The notes: generated by a model from the letters alone, not told the origin. Numbered from the stretch's first letter, positions 1 through 8,865 are shown. The stretch: 64,000 nucleotides of DNA from UBA10205 sp035289625 (GCA_035289625.1 DATDWP010000010.1:1-64000), one strand, 5' to 3'. Numbers and translations: made by a program.

Positions 1-1099
1 GGTAGTGCCCCATTTTGTGTGTGTCTAGTTCTGATACTTCCATCCAGAAGTTGTGTTTTTTTATGAGGTCATCGAGTTGGGTTCTTTCTTTGCTTCCTTT
101 TCCGGGAAATTTGAGTCTTTCAGTGGATTTGAGCTTGAGTCGGTGCGTTGTCCCCTGTACAACCTCGTAACCGTGCTGCTTTGCGTATTCGAAAATCTGG
201 GCTTTGAGTGTTTCCATTTCGTTCTCGATTTTCTCCAATAATGACTTTTTTTCTTGGTAAACCTTTGCGTATGCGTCTGCGAGTTTCACGCCTTCCTCTT
301 GGCTATATTGTTTTGGTTCAAGTTTCTTGAGTTCTTGCCCATGTGCCCAGGCTGGGCAGATTGGCTTGTATGAGCAGTAACTGCAGAGGGGGCCAGAGTT
401 GGTTTGGTAGTGCTCCGTTGATTCTATCTTATTTATTAGGCCTATAAGGCGTTTTTTGATTTTCTCAAGTTCCTTCTTGTTTCTGTGTGATATTCCTTCT
501 CGCTGAAATACCACATAATGCCAAATCAAGTCAACTTTCTTAGCCTCTGGGAATTCTTTTTCGACCCACATTTGGTAAATTGCAAGTTGTTCATCCTTTT
601 CCATTTTGGATTTTTCCGGTAGCTTACCATAAGTTTTGTAATCGTGAATCTGGAAGTGGTTTTTCCCAGCTTCCATAAACAAATCTATGTATCCTGTGAG
701 CTTGTGTTTGCCATCTCCATTGAGGTCTAGTGTTATTTTTTGTTCGATTCCTAATACTTTTCCTTTCTCAAATGGGTGGTTTTTCTCATAAAAGTTGGCA
801 ACGCACTTCTTGCCGAGTTCGAAATAATGCTCTTTCGTCAATCCTTCCTTGTTAATTGCAATTTCGTCGTTCCAGCCTTCATTCCAAACTTTTTCATAAT
901 ATGCGAGGAGCTCATGCAAAGAATTTTTCTTCGTGTGCTGCAAATCACGGAAAAGCTTCTCAAGTACAGAATGGACAACCTTTCCCATATACGCTTCAAT
1001 TGAAACTTTTTCAGGAATAGAAATTTTCTGTACGTATTTGTACTCAAACTTCTTAGGACACTGCTCGAAACAAGCCAAACGGGAGTAGGAGTAAATCAT
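1..1099 (-). CDS. RecB/Cas4-like PD-(D/E)XK nuclease, cut by the left edge
   Basis: The frame opens with ATG at 1099 and stays open to base 1, so only about 366 N-terminal residues are visible. I see CFEQCPKKFEY (10-20), the helix GKVVHSVLEKLF (39-50), a nuclease core GYID (D139) and HDYKT (D153, K155), QLAIYQ from 171, and a late cluster CSYCSYKPIC (239-248). This is the signature of RecB-family exonucleases with the four-Cys iron-sulfur cluster known from Cas4 and AddB, enzymes that process DNA ends. It sits 35 bases from the restriction-like gene and probably belongs to the integrated element. No cas genes or repeats are near, so I do not call it Cas4. Confidence 0.82.
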   Translation of the reverse strand, partial: MIYSYSRLACFEQCPKKFEYKYVQKISIPEKVSIEAYMGKVVHSVLEKLFRDLQHTKKNSLHELLAYYEKVWNEGWNDEIAINKEGLTKEHYFELGKKCVANFYEKNHPFEKGKVLGIEQKITLDLNGDGKHKLTGYIDLFMEAGKNHFQIHDYKTYGKLPEKSKMEKDEQLAIYQMWVEKEFPEAKKVDLIWHYVVFQREGISHRNKKELEKIKKRLIGLINKIESTEHYQTNSGPLCSYCSYKPICPAWAHGQELKKLEPKQYSQEEGVKLADAYAKVYQEKKSLLEKIENEMETLKAQIFEYAKQHGYEVVQGTTHRLKLKSTERLKFPGKGSKERTQLDDLIKKHNFWMEVSELDTHKMGHY

Positions 1100-1133
1100 T
1101 TAATCACTTTTTACAATTTTTTTAAATGTATTT

Positions 1134-3320
1134 TTAATTAAGCTCCTGAATATAATCCTTAGTTGCTTTTTCTAATCTTATCATTACATCGATCATCTTG
1201 TCTTGTATCTCAGGCCATTTATTTTTATCATTTAATCCATAGTCGAAAATGAATGCAATTCGACATGCGCGTTTATTATCCAATCTTTCCCAAGAGAGCT
1301 TATCTCCAAATATTTTTTCAATTTCATCTTTATGTTTTAACAGGTTATCAAATCGAATTTTGTTTATATTTGGTTCAACAAATTTCTTGCCTCTGTCAAT
1401 ATAGAGTTCACAACCCATATAGGAGTAAAGGATTACATAGTTATAGGATAACCCAGATTTACCTGCTCCTGCGCCAATCCAATGATATTTACTTGGTGAT
1501 ATATTTGAATGTAAATCTGTTAACAACTTAGATTTTTTTAATAGGCCTTCCCAGAATTCAAACCTAAGTTTTTCTTTTTCATCTGTTGGCGGATTTATTT
1601 TTTTGGATCTTTCTGATTTAGTCTCATTGTCAACATCAATTGCAACTCTTTCTTCTTCAATGTCTTTTTCAAAATCTATTTCAAAAATCTTTTCTATTTC
1701 TGATAAGAGATAATCTTTTCTTGCTTTTATTGTTTGATGATTCCAAATTTTATTGGTTGTTATTTTTTGGGTCAAGATAAAAGGCGTAATCCCATCTTTT
1801 CCAGTCCCTTCATATACTTTCAATTTTTCATGAAACGGATGATTGCTTGCTTTAATATTTTTCTTACCAGATAATAATGTTACATTGCCAAGTGAATTTA
1901 CTAATTTATCCGCCAGGTCTGAAGTCATTACCCTAGACCAATAAGAATCCGATGAGTATGCTTGGGGAAAAATATGTTCGACATGTATGTCATTATCAAT
2001 CTCAATAAAATTCATTTTTGGTGCTTCAAGTTGTTCATATTCAAGCGTAATTAATAATGGTTTACACCAAGCCTCTTTGTACACATCTCCATCAAGGCTT
2101 TCTCTAAACCGGCTTACGACTCTATCCGAAAGTATTTTTTCAGTTATTTTCTTTTTTATGAAATTTATATCTTTTTCTTCCTTTATCCAATCAATTATAT
2201 TGAAGGATATTTGTTTTATTTTTGAAGAAGTGTACCCGGCTACCCAATAAATAAAATAAAGCTTTCTAAGATTTTTAGCAAGGGCTGTAATTTGCTCGTT
2301 ATTCCAACCTTTAATTAAGGAGGTTAAAATTATTGATTTCCAATAAGTATCATGTTTCAAGTAGTAAAGTGAATAAATGGTTTTAGGTGACTTAGAATCC
2401 ATACTCGCAAATAAATTGATTGCATTCTTAAATTCGTGAATTACTTTTAGCGAATCTTTATTCTTAAATTGAGTTTCCAATTCATCATATAGTGCTTTTT
2501 TTGGGTTATTTGCTAATAAATAGTATTCATAATAAGTAAATAGGTTAGTTAACTCTTCTTCTAATTCCTTTGCTTTAGTTTCAATATAAATCCAGTCTTG
2601 TTCAAAAGTTTTTAGATTATCTTCATCCTTTATACTCATCATTAAATAACTTTTTATCAAGTCCGCAGCGGTGAGATCTAGCCCCCGGTTATTTAAAACC
2701 TGAAATAACTTAATTGCAAAGCTTCTGTTAGAGCAAGTTATTGAGACTACTCTAACTTTTTCTAAAAGATATTCTGTGAATTTCTCAATTTTATCAGAGC
2801 CGTTTAATGGGTCAATTTTTTCTTTAAACCTAAAAGCTGTGTTGATAAATTTATTTTCTTTTAATTGTGCTTGGGTTAATTTCAAATCAAAATTAATGCC
2901 TCTAATGACTTCTTGTTCAAACTGATTTTGATTTTGCGCTTGTGTTCTTAATTTCAGTCTTTCATTTCCATTCTCGAGATTTTTAATTCTGCCTTCAATT
3001 AGATTTTTCTTTGTTTGATCAGAAAGTTTTGAGAAATGAATGTCCCTTAATGTACAAAATAAAATCATGAGAGTTGTAAGTCTCTGTTGACCGTCTACTA
3101 CATCAAGATACTTATTATTATTTTTTCTTGTTAGAATTATAGACCCTAAGAAATACTCATCTTCATTATTTTCAAATGCAGAGTAAATGTCATCCCAAAG
3201 AGCATCAACTTGCTCGCTCTCCCAACTATAAGGTCGTTGATATGAGGGTATTTCGTAATAATTACTTCCCTCAAAAATATTTTGTATTGTTTTACTCTCT
3301 GGCGTGAATATGTCAGTCAT
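1134..3320 (-). CDS. DUF262/DUF1524 protein, GmrSD-type restriction enzyme
   Basis: The 728-residue product begins with a DUF262 domain: IPSYQRPYSW at 24-33 and the nucleotide-binding signature DGQQRLTT at 76-83. A DUF1524 HNH-type nuclease motif HVEHIFPQ follows near 446, with LGNVTLL and an Asn downstream. The last ~150 residues (FEFWEGLL onward) resemble DUF4268. DUF262 plus DUF1524 is the layout of GmrSD, a type IV enzyme that cuts modified DNA using NTP, and of SspE in phosphorothioate defence. I infer a role against modified phage or plasmid DNA. No modification genes are visible beside it, which fits a stand-alone type IV system. The low-GC sequence differs from the T4SS genes to its right. 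Confidence 0.85.
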   Translation of the reverse strand: MTDIFTPESKTIQNIFEGSNYYEIPSYQRPYSWESEQVDALWDDIYSAFENNEDEYFLGSIILTRKNNNKYLDVVDGQQRLTTLMILFCTLRDIHFSKLSDQTKKNLIEGRIKNLENGNERLKLRTQAQNQNQFEQEVIRGINFDLKLTQAQLKENKFINTAFRFKEKIDPLNGSDKIEKFTEYLLEKVRVVSITCSNRSFAIKLFQVLNNRGLDLTAADLIKSYLMMSIKDEDNLKTFEQDWIYIETKAKELEEELTNLFTYYEYYLLANNPKKALYDELETQFKNKDSLKVIHEFKNAINLFASMDSKSPKTIYSLYYLKHDTYWKSIILTSLIKGWNNEQITALAKNLRKLYFIYWVAGYTSSKIKQISFNIIDWIKEEKDINFIKKKITEKILSDRVVSRFRESLDGDVYKEAWCKPLLITLEYEQLEAPKMNFIEIDNDIHVEHIFPQAYSSDSYWSRVMTSDLADKLVNSLGNVTLLSGKKNIKASNHPFHEKLKVYEGTGKDGITPFILTQKITTNKIWNHQTIKARKDYLLSEIEKIFEIDFEKDIEEERVAIDVDNETKSERSKKINPPTDEKEKLRFEFWEGLLKKSKLLTDLHSNISPSKYHWIGAGAGKSGLSYNYVILYSYMGCELYIDRGKKFVEPNINKIRFDNLLKHKDEIEKIFGDKLSWERLDNKRACRIAFIFDYGLNDKNKWPEIQDKMIDVMIRLEKATKDYIQELN

Positions 3321-3367
3321 CTTTAAAACCTCATTATTTTCCCTTCATTTGTTTGGTATTGTTTCCT

Positions 3368-3526
3368 TCAACTCAGGTGTCTGTTTTGTTGGCAGTTGGG
3401 GCATTCTAATGGGTCTTTGGTTTGGCTGTTTTTGCCTTTGCGCTTTGTGTTTGTGAATTGCCTGTGTTTGCATTCGGGGCATTCTATGAGGCCGCTTCTT
3501 TGGTCTATTAGTTGCATTTGCACCAT
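3368..3526 (-). CDS. Small zinc-ribbon protein (52 aa)
   Basis: A 52-codon frame starts with ATG at 3526, preceded by the Shine-Dalgarno-like AAGGTGAAA. It encodes two CxxC pairs (IECPECKHRQF and LECPNCQQNRH) about 20 residues apart, separated by a basic linker. That is a classic four-Cys zinc ribbon, probably binding DNA, RNA or a protein partner. It lies 40 bases downstream of the Lrp gene on the same strand and may share its transcript. The function cannot be told from sequence. Confidence 0.6.
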   Translation of the reverse strand: MVQMQLIDQRSGLIECPECKHRQFTNTKRKGKNSQTKDPLECPNCQQNRHLS

Positions 3527-3566
3527 GTGAAATTTCACCTTATGTTTTTTTCCCTTGCAAGTGCTT

Positions 3567-4019
3567 TTATTCTATCTTATTCGGGTTTGTTCTTTCTTTT
3601 TGTGTGGTGAATACGAGGCTTGTGTTTACGCGTTCGATGTATTCGGTGTCTTGGGTCATTTTTTGGTTCCATTGTTCTAGTTCTTTGGTGTCGTGGAATT
3701 TTGCTATTACTAGCATGTCGTATTCGCCGGTGATTGTGTAGGTGCTGCATACGTTGGGGTCTTGGGCGTATTTTTGTGCGGCTTCTACGAGTTTGCCGTT
3801 TTTGATTTTGGTGTTGACGAGGACTGTGAGGGTAAATCCTATTTTTTCTAGGTTGATTATTGGGGCGTAGCCGTGGAATATTTTTTCTTCCCTGAGCTTT
3901 TGGAGTCTGCTGTATACTGTGGGTCTTGTGATTTTTAGTTCGGTTGCGATTTCGTTTTGGGTGGTGAAGGGCCTTTCGTTTAGTAGGCTTAGTATTTTTT
4001 TGTCTAAATCATCAACCAT
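3567..4019 (-). CDS. Lrp/AsnC family transcriptional regulator
   Basis: The 150-residue protein has an N-terminal winged HTH (LDKKILSLL at 5-13, then TTQNEIATELKITRPTVYSRL) and a C-terminal RAM/ligand domain (ILVNTKIK-like strand, ITGEYDMLVIAKF). The length matches the family, whose members form octamers and sense amino acids or other small molecules. The start is ATG at 4019 with AGAGGCG upstream. Three copies of an 18-base motif lie in the upstream region, one overlapping the likely TATA box, so autoregulation is likely. It probably controls genes of the integrated element, perhaps the restriction gene downstream. Confidence 0.88.
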   Translation of the reverse strand: MVDDLDKKILSLLNERPFTTQNEIATELKITRPTVYSRLQKLREEKIFHGYAPIINLEKIGFTLTVLVNTKIKNGKLVEAAQKYAQDPNVCSTYTITGEYDMLVIAKFHDTKELEQWNQKMTQDTEYIERVNTSLVFTTQKERTNPNKIE

Positions 4020-4031
4020 TTTCTTCGCCTC

Positions 4032-4120
4032 TAGCTTAATATGTAAAGTTTGAGCCTCAAAAAGAGGCTATTTAGCTTAATTTGTAAAGTAAAAGGTTTT
4101 TAATTTTACGTTTTAAGCTA
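4032..4120. promoter_or_regulatory. Three-copy operator array upstream of the Lrp gene
   Basis: TAGCTTAATATGTAAAGT at 4032-4049 is repeated as TAGCTTAATTTGTAAAGT at 4073-4090 (17 of 18 identical, 41 bases apart, about four helical turns). A third, inverted and less exact copy (14 of 18) is at 4103-4120. On the minus strand the first copy contains TTTACATATTA, a plausible TATA box for the Lrp gene. Helically phased sites are typical of Lrp autorepression. The binding protein is inferred. Confidence 0.6.
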
Positions 4121-4187
4121 AAAATAGGCTTAGATTATGTTTTTAAGGTGAAATAGCCCTTAGTGTTTATCTACTTCTATGGCAAGC

Positions 4188-4220
4188 GAGTTCAACTAAA
4201 TGGTTGATTTGAGTTCAACC
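4188..4220. promoter_or_regulatory. Inverted and direct repeats upstream of the TrmB-like gene
   Basis: GAGTTCAAC occurs at 4188-4196 and again at 4211-4219. Between them GGTTGA (4202-4207) is the inverse partner of TCAAC/TCAACC on both sides. This nested palindrome lies 55 to 87 bases before the TrmB-like start codon and is a likely operator for that regulator. Confidence 0.45.
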
Positions 4221-4274
4221 TCGAAAATATTAATCTAGTAACAGGAGTTAGTTATTGAAAGGGTTGTAGTACAC

Positions 4275-4784
4275 ATGGACTCTGACATTCTCGAACTTCA
4301 AAGAGTATTCGACGGATTAGTCCCGCGCTTTGGCAGCAATCATGCCACAGTCTACAGATGCTTGCTATGCATAGAAGCCAAATCCGCCAGACAAATAATT
4401 GAAGAAACAAGACTCTACAGGCCAGTAGTCTATAGGATTCTCAACGACCTCGTTTCATTCGGTCTCGTAACCCAACTGCCAGGGGCACCAACCATGTTTT
4501 ACGCGGAAAAACCCGCCCAAAAACTCGGCTCCCTCTGCGGCCAATTCAAGAAAAAAATTGATTCAAAGCTCGGCAACTTCAAAAAAATCATTGACAACTC
4601 CACAAGCCTCTCAGGGGAAGAATACCTAATCCGCATCAACGGCGGCCAAAGCCTCCTCATCAACCGAAAAACCCGCCAAGCAAGCCTCGACGAACACAAG
4701 CTCCGCGAACTCAAACAAGTAATAGAAGAACAACTAACCGCACACGAACAAACAAAAATCAAGGCATGGGCTGTTTATCGGTAA
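4275..4784 (+). CDS. TrmB-like HTH transcriptional regulator
   Basis: The 169-residue product has a winged helix (HATVYRCLL, SARQIIEETRL, PVVYRILNDLVSFGLV at about 23-66) followed by a helical stretch (res 85-105) and a C-terminal segment rich in charged helices. This is the TrmB-type HTH layout of archaeal regulators, here with a short C-terminal part lacking an obvious sugar-binding domain. It is divergent from the Lrp gene. Its 3' end is one base from the end of the minus-strand HEPN gene. The codon choice is GC-richer than the flanking minus-strand genes. I infer control of the element. Confidence 0.72.
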   Translation: MDSDILELQRVFDGLVPRFGSNHATVYRCLLCIEAKSARQIIEETRLYRPVVYRILNDLVSFGLVTQLPGAPTMFYAEKPAQKLGSLCGQFKKKIDSKLGNFKKIIDNSTSLSGEEYLIRINGGQSLLINRKTRQASLDEHKLRELKQVIEEQLTAHEQTKIKAWAVYR

Positions 4785-5708
4785 TTACTCTGCGTTGCAT
4801 ATTGTTAGTATATAATCTTCTAGCAAAGTTTTGCAGTCCTCTAAATCTTTGTCATAATCAACTGAAATTTTTTCCTTTTTGTCATTATTCTTCATTTCTA
4901 TCATTTGTATAAACTCACCCCCATGAAGAAATTTATTGCGAATTTGGCGATATTTATACAATTCTCTATTATGGTTTTTTTCAAAATCATTTATTGCCTT
5001 CTTTTTATTTTCAGAACAATCCGTATTGTTCAAATTTTTTAATCTATCAAATGCCGCAACATATTCCACAAAACATAAAGGGTGATGTGATTTTGGCATC
5101 GCTAGACAATAAAATTCAATGGCGTCTCGTATATTTTTTTGGGTATTAAAATTGTCTAGAACCTTTGTAAAATTTTGTGAAAAGAATTCGTAAAAATTTC
5201 TTTGTTTCCATCGGTTTACGCTTTTTTCTAATTTTTGTTCATCTAATCCCCAACTTGTCTCTTTAACGTGCTCTATTGGTTTTTTATTTTTTGGATAATA
5301 TATTATCAGCAGGGGTTCTATTCTATCTCCAAGTATGAAGCCCAAAACGCACATGTAAGCATAGCCGGGGGTTTTGTTTATTTTTCCTTGTAAGATGGTT
5401 TCAAAAATGTTGAGTGGGCTTATTTCTATTTTAATTATTTGATAATGCCCTGCTTTATTTTTTTCTTCCAGTATTTGTGAAAATTTTTGTAACATTGAGT
5501 CATCCAATTCCAATTCATTTTTGAATTGAGCATGCAGGTTATTTAAGTCGGAACCTGTTTTGAAATCAATTTTTTGGAGTTTTAAGTTAATAATTCGTCT
5601 CTTGCTAGAATTATTTGGGTCAGGTTCGTCAATTTCAATGTCCATATTTCTGGGGATGTAAAAACTGGCAAAAGCTGTAATTTTGCATTCAATATTTAGA
5701 GCGTCCAT
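4785..5708 (-). CDS. HEPN-type protein of unknown function
   Basis: I do not recognise the 307-residue protein as a named family. The N-terminal ~180 residues are mixed alpha/beta. The C-terminal ~120 residues are helical and contain YRQIRNKFLHGGEF near 255-268, which fits the R-x4-6-H motif of HEPN RNases (R-N-K-F-L-H), in the style of ApeA-like C-terminal domains. HEPN proteins are common RNA-cleaving effectors in abortive infection and toxin systems. The gene lies just downstream of virB4 on the same strand (37-base gap), so it may be cargo of the element with an anti-phage role. This is inference from one motif and context. Confidence 0.5.
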   Translation of the reverse strand: MDALNIECKITAFASFYIPRNMDIEIDEPDPNNSSKRRIINLKLQKIDFKTGSDLNNLHAQFKNELELDDSMLQKFSQILEEKNKAGHYQIIKIEISPLNIFETILQGKINKTPGYAYMCVLGFILGDRIEPLLIIYYPKNKKPIEHVKETSWGLDEQKLEKSVNRWKQRNFYEFFSQNFTKVLDNFNTQKNIRDAIEFYCLAMPKSHHPLCFVEYVAAFDRLKNLNNTDCSENKKKAINDFEKNHNRELYKYRQIRNKFLHGGEFIQMIEMKNNDKKEKISVDYDKDLEDCKTLLEDYILTICNAE

Positions 5709-5745
5709 ATTTTTCTATATCTACAATCTTCTTTTAATAAATCAA

Positions 5746-7974
5746 CTATTGGTTTGTAAAAATTGGACTGAGTTTTTCTTTTACTTCTGTTCTTGTATAT
5801 GTTGGCCCATAATTTTGATAGTGTGGTTTGAGGGCTTTGTTTGTTACGACGAAGAACCATTCTTGGCATTGGCCTGCGAGGAGTGCTGCTTTTTCGAGTA
5901 GCCTTTCTTTGTGGTCTTCGAGCACTGTCCCGGTTTCGACTTCGATGGCGTATTTTTTTTCTTTCCACCAGAATTGGAGGTCGGGGCCGCCTGTGCTGAG
6001 GGTGATTACTTTGTCGGTGTGCTTTTTGATTTCTTGTTTTAGGAGTTGTACCATGAAGTGGTGTGGTAGGGATTCGTTTGGGGGTGGTTTGCAGACGAGG
6101 AAGTTTTTGCCTCTGCCTTCGCCGAACTCGGGGTCGCGGTATTCAAGATAGCCTTGTGATTTGAGGAACTCTGTTTGCAGTTCTGTGAGGACATTTTTTT
6201 CGTAGAATGGTTTGGAGAGCTTGTATATCTCAAGGTTTTCTTGAGTTTTTTCTTCGAGCATTGCGTCCCTTGTCTTTTGTTTTTCCAGCAGTTCCTGCGG
6301 ATTGGTCGTAATAAGTTCATGTTCCGTTTCCGAGGCAATGACTTTTATTGGCAGCCTGTCGTTCATGGCAAACAGTAGGCCTTCTCCTTCTGTTGCGGTG
6401 AGGAGTGTTTTTTGCTCTTCTTGGTTCAAATTAAATTTTTCGGAAAGGTCCTTGATTACTGATGGTTCCTGTCGAAGCAATAGTTTCCATGCAGTGTTTG
6501 CCAATATCGTGTTTCCGGCTTTTGAGGTCACAAGGTCGTTCACTTCCTGCGTGATAATCAGGATTCCGAGGTTGAATTTTCTTGCTGTCTTAATCATTTC
6601 AAAGACGTGGTTGGCGTGCTCGCCGTGCCTTAGCAGGCTCCACGCTTCGTCAATTACGAGGAGTTTTTTTTCGAGGTTGTTTTGCATTCTCTTGTGGATA
6701 AAATCGAGTATCAGGTACATCATTATTGGTTTTACCTGTGGGGGCATCTCCAAAATGTTGAATGAAATGAAGTCTTTGTCGAGGTCGAGGTGGGTTTCCC
6801 TGTTGAGAAAGGAGAAAGTTCCCTTTGCGTAAACCCTCAGCCTGTTCATGAGGGCTTCATAGGTGGGTTCCTCTATTCTAGAGGCTTCTTTTTTTTCTTC
6901 TTCGAGGGCGCGGTAGAGGTCGGATAGTATTGGGGGCGCTCTTTCCCAGGTCTTTTTGTCGTTGGCGAATATGCCCCTGTCCCTATACACTTTTTCGAGC
7001 GCCTTGTCAAGAACGCCTTTTTGCGCTTCCGTGAGTTCTCCGAACATTATTTTGAAGAGGTCCATGAGTGAGAGCATTTTTTCGCCGTAGTCCTGTCCAA
7101 GAAGGTCAAGCGGATTGATTATGGTGTCCGATTCTCTGCTAATCTCAACAACCTGTCCGTCATAGTTTTTTACAAGGTCAGTATATTCTCCTTGCGGGTC
7201 AATCACCATTACCCGTGCCCCGTTGAGCAGGTTTCTTGTGACAAGCAGTTTTGTTGCAAAGCTCTTCCCGCCACCCGAAGTGCCGAGGATGAGGCCGTTG
7301 TAATTAGCAAAATTGTAGGGGTTGATTATCAGGGGTATTTGGTTGTTTTTGTTCACGCCAAACATTATTCCCTGTTCATCAATCTGGGAAAAGCTTGAGG
7401 TGAATGGGAAGCAGGCCGCGAGGGCGTTGCTTGGCACGTTCCTTGTTACCCGGAGCTTGTCTTTCCTGATTGGCAAAACGGATTTGAGGGCATCGTGCAT
7501 TCGCAGGTAAGGCATTTTCGGGATTATCAGGATAGAATTCATTTCAGAATAGATTTTTCGGGTGAGCAAATCCAAACTTTTCTTGTCTGGGGCCTTGGCG
7601 TTCACGTAAAGGGAAAAATTGAATAGCTTCTCTTCTCCTTTCTGGAGGTTCTCAAGGGTCTTGTAAGTGTCCCCATATTGTATTTTTAGCGAAGGGTTGA
7701 CTATTCCTTTCATTTCAAATGCCTTGATGTCGGATTCCTGTTTCACCAGCTCGTTGTTGAGCATTGTAAGTGTGTGCTCCATTGAGGTTGGTTCGATGTG
7801 CATGGACAAATCATAGTTGCCGCTCGAAGTAATGAGGGTGTCAAGCCAGCCCTCCCTTATTGCTCGCGGGTAGCCGACTGCCATTATCACCCTGTTGTGC
7901 TTTTCGTTCACTTGTATCGAGTCAAATTCGTTCTTCACGAACGATGGCTTGAGAAGGCTTGTCAAAAGTGTCAT
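5746..7974 (-). CDS. virB4: VirB4/TrbE-type T4SS ATPase with a C-terminal nuclease-like domain
   Basis: The first ~570 residues match the VirB4/TrbE/CagE family that powers type IV secretion. There is an N-terminal ~200-residue domain, Walker A GTSGGGKS near 231, Walker B LLVIDEAW near 437, and a late ITQE motif. The family is usually 600-800 residues, and this one has 742. The tail (about 590-742) carries GPDLQFWW (~661) and AIEVETG (~676), a pattern like PD-(D/E)XK restriction-type folds, with the final lysine replaced by glutamate. It overlaps the primase gene upstream by 4 bases, so it is translationally coupled. It should act at the inner face of the membrane with the VirB3- and VirB6-like neighbours. 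Confidence 0.88.
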   Translation of the reverse strand: MTLLTSLLKPSFVKNEFDSIQVNEKHNRVIMAVGYPRAIREGWLDTLITSSGNYDLSMHIEPTSMEHTLTMLNNELVKQESDIKAFEMKGIVNPSLKIQYGDTYKTLENLQKGEEKLFNFSLYVNAKAPDKKSLDLLTRKIYSEMNSILIIPKMPYLRMHDALKSVLPIRKDKLRVTRNVPSNALAACFPFTSSFSQIDEQGIMFGVNKNNQIPLIINPYNFANYNGLILGTSGGGKSFATKLLVTRNLLNGARVMVIDPQGEYTDLVKNYDGQVVEISRESDTIINPLDLLGQDYGEKMLSLMDLFKIMFGELTEAQKGVLDKALEKVYRDRGIFANDKKTWERAPPILSDLYRALEEEKKEASRIEEPTYEALMNRLRVYAKGTFSFLNRETHLDLDKDFISFNILEMPPQVKPIMMYLILDFIHKRMQNNLEKKLLVIDEAWSLLRHGEHANHVFEMIKTARKFNLGILIITQEVNDLVTSKAGNTILANTAWKLLLRQEPSVIKDLSEKFNLNQEEQKTLLTATEGEGLLFAMNDRLPIKVIASETEHELITTNPQELLEKQKTRDAMLEEKTQENLEIYKLSKPFYEKNVLTELQTEFLKSQGYLEYRDPEFGEGRGKNFLVCKPPPNESLPHHFMVQLLKQEIKKHTDKVITLSTGGPDLQFWWKEKKYAIEVETGTVLEDHKERLLEKAALLAGQCQEWFFVVTNKALKPHYQNYGPTYTRTEVKEKLSPIFTNQ

Positions 7975-8810
7975 GCTGTTTTCACCATTGCCAATTCTTT
8001 TCTTTCAGGGTCTGTTATTCTGATTGGGCAGGGCATGCACAGAGTTTCCCGAAGCCCTTGTTTTTGTGTGAAGCGTTGCAATTGCACGCAATTAAATTTT
8101 GGCTTTCTGTTTGCCCAACCCTCGAATTCCGAGATACTTTTGCCCTGTGCTTGTGCGGCTCTTTCCCATTTCTCTCTTGGCAGAGCGGCAACCATGTTTG
8201 GTATGAGGTGAATGTTTCTGCCTGTGCCGCTTGGAAAAGCATGTTCTGTCGCGTATTCGCAGACAGCGCACTTTCCGCAAAATTCTTTTGCCTCAGGAAT
8301 GGCTTTTTGCTTTAGGGCTTCTCTTGCCTTGACTCTTTCCATTAGCCGGGTCGGGTAGTCGTTGTAGTCGAATGGCTTGTTTTCCGTTACAATTGTCTTG
8401 GGTTTGCCGGTTTTTCTGTGGGGTGTGTTCTCGATGCCGATTAATCTTTTTTGGCTCCAATTCGAGTCATCAAAAGAATTTGCAAGCGGCCTTGGAAAGG
8501 TAGAGTAAACCCATGCGCGAATCATCGGTTTGGTGAGCCAATCATTGAACATAACGTGCAAGTGGTAGCCTTTGCCTCCAGTGTCCCAAAGTTGGTATGA
8601 ATAGCCTTTGGCGTAGAGAATTTTTGTCGCGTAGCTCATTGCCTCGTAATTCGTCCTTTTTTGTGGGAAGTCGGTTTCGAGTATGGCTTCGTTGGGTAGG
8701 CGTTGCCTGTAATTTGCAAGGCTCACGTCCATTTCGTTTTGTGTGCGCCACTTGCTGCAAAAACCGTTGCGCATTATCGCGTAAAGCGTGGGAAAAAAGA
8801 ACCTCTTCAT
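7971..8810 (-). CDS. Archaeo-eukaryotic primase-like protein with a Cys-rich C-terminal region
   Basis: The 279-residue protein shows AEP-like motifs: an acidic pair in AILETDFP (~45), DTGGKGYHLHV near 76-86 resembling the SGxGxH motif II, and RLIGIENTPHRKTGKP near 122 resembling the motif III region. The second half has CGKCAVCEY (~177-185), then FPSGTGRNIHL (~190), then CxxC (CMPC near 260), a layout like the Fe-S/PriL-type or PriCT domains fused to AEP primases. Such primases replicate plasmids and conjugative elements. It lies between the PrgI-like gene and virB4 (4-base overlap), as expected of an element's own replication gene. The catalytic residues need structural confirmation. Confidence 0.7.
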   Translation of the reverse strand: MKRFFFPTLYAIMRNGFCSKWRTQNEMDVSLANYRQRLPNEAILETDFPQKRTNYEAMSYATKILYAKGYSYQLWDTGGKGYHLHVMFNDWLTKPMIRAWVYSTFPRPLANSFDDSNWSQKRLIGIENTPHRKTGKPKTIVTENKPFDYNDYPTRLMERVKAREALKQKAIPEAKEFCGKCAVCEYATEHAFPSGTGRNIHLIPNMVAALPREKWERAAQAQGKSISEFEGWANRKPKFNCVQLQRFTQKQGLRETLCMPCPIRITDPERKELAMVKTA

Positions 8811-8865
8811 CGTAAGCTCCTAGTAGTCTATGTGTCGTGCGGGTTCTTTGTGTTCCGCAGTTGCC

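Noticed and set aside
1..1099. Cas4 of a CRISPR system
   Set aside because: The Cys pattern fits, but there are no cas genes, spacers or direct repeats in the window, and stand-alone RecB-like nucleases are common in archaeal elements.
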